Assembly (NCBI GenBank): GCA_018065765.1
Contig: JAGHSR010000073.1
Span: 1 to 6,902, forward strand
Origin: Candidatus Colicola coprequi
GTDB lineage: Bacteria > Bacteroidota > Bacteroidia > Bacteroidales > Paludibacteraceae
Length of the DNA: 6,902 nucleotides
Reading direction: 5' to 3'
Within the stretch, counting starts at the first letter, position 1. Each line of letters begins with the position of its first letter. The position numbers were made by a program, and so were the translations under genes. The notes beneath the pieces were generated by a model, which saw only the letters and a list, made by a program, of their open reading frames with translations, had not been told where the DNA came from and ran no database searches. Shown one piece after another: positions 6,419 to 6,902 of the stretch.

Positions 6419-6902
6419 ATGCAACAAGTTATATTAATCACAGGTGGCAGTAGCGGAATCGGTTATGAAACTGCCAAATGCCTTGCTGAGCAAGGGCACA
6501 TCGTCTATGCTGCGGCGAGACGCGTTGAACGTATGAAACCGCTTTGCGAGTTGGGTGTGCATATCCTCCCAATAGACATGACTGACGAGGCTTCTATACA
6601 AACTGCCGTTTCCACCTTGCTTTCCGAACAAGGACGTATAGACGTGCTTATCAATAATGCGGGCTACGGTTCACTCGGTGCCGTGGAGAATGTTACCCCC
6701 GAAGAGGCACATCGTCAACTCGAAGTCAATGTGTTTGGCTTGGCACGACTAATCCAACTCGTGTTGCCTACGATGCGTAATCAACATAGCGGACGCATTA
6801 TCAACATCGCCTCTATTGCCGGTAAAATCACATTGGCTAATTGTGGGTGGTATAATGTGTCAAAGTTCGCGGTGGAAGCGCTATCTGATGCCCTGCGTAT
6901 GG
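6419..6902 (+). CDS. Short-chain dehydrogenase/reductase (SDR), 3' end cut by window
   Basis: I translated 161 codons from ATG at 6419 without a stop. The protein is a classical SDR that uses NAD(P)H to interconvert alcohols and carbonyls. It shows the cofactor glycine motif TGGSSGIG (8-15), D53 before the adenine pocket, NNAG (79-82), N104, S132 in NIASIAGK, and Y145..K149 in YNVSK, so the Asn-Ser-Tyr-Lys catalytic tetrad is complete. Arginines 34 and 35 at the end of the second strand suggest a preference for NADPH, an inference from the family rule. Full members are usually 240-280 residues, so about 90-110 residues, including the substrate-binding region, lie beyond the window and the substrate cannot be guessed. 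It begins 2 bases after the rhomboid stop, so it very likely shares the same mRNA. Confidence 0.95.
   Translation, partial: MQQVILITGGSSGIGYETAKCLAEQGHIVYAAARRVERMKPLCELGVHILPIDMTDEASIQTAVSTLLSEQGRIDVLINNAGYGSLGAVENVTPEEAHRQLEVNVFGLARLIQLVLPTMRNQHSGRIINIASIAGKITLANCGWYNVSKFAVEALSDALRM

Noticed and set aside
1..6902. Mobile element, defence island or CRISPR content
   Set aside because: No transposase, integrase, toxin-antitoxin, nuclease defence gene, terminal repeat or spaced repeat array was found, and the genes are conserved chromosomal families without an abrupt change in composition that I can see.

Overview
The window looks like ordinary chromosome from a member of the Bacteroidota, most likely the order Bacteroidales. 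Three things point that way: two promoter-like sites match the Bacteroidetes pattern (TTTG, a 20-base spacer, then TAnnTTTG), clear Shine-Dalgarno sequences are missing before most starts, and the protein families and their wording are typical of the group. I cannot name a genus. No phage, insertion sequence, CRISPR array, tRNA or rRNA is visible. There is no gene-free stretch longer than about 120 bases.

The layout is two divergent gene strings leaving one short control region (about 3593-3711). Leftward, on the minus strand, the order is: a four-helix membrane protein with a C-terminal LytTR DNA-binding domain; an exported coiled-coil protein of unknown function; uracil phosphoribosyltransferase (upp); a small VanZ-like membrane protein; and DprA, whose last few codons lie beyond base 1. 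Junctions are a 1-base gap, a 4-base overlap, a 6-base gap and a 22-base overlap, so this is very probably one operon.

Rightward, on the plus strand, the order is: a DEDDy 3'-5' exonuclease; an RlmI-type 23S rRNA cytosine methyltransferase; a rhomboid intramembrane serine protease; and a short-chain dehydrogenase cut by the window end. Gaps are 23, 45 and 2 bases. No internal terminator is evident, so this string too is probably co-transcribed, although the 45-base gap before the rhomboid could hold a weak signal.

Most genes are housekeeping or conserved accessory functions: DNA uptake and recombination (DprA), pyrimidine salvage (Upp), RNA processing or modification (exonuclease, RlmI), membrane proteolysis (rhomboid) and redox metabolism (SDR). 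The less ordinary parts are the membrane-anchored LytTR regulator paired with a periplasmic coiled-coil protein at the head of an operon ending in dprA, and the compact, symmetric bidirectional promoter between the two strings. I found no clearly new system; those two points are the best leads.
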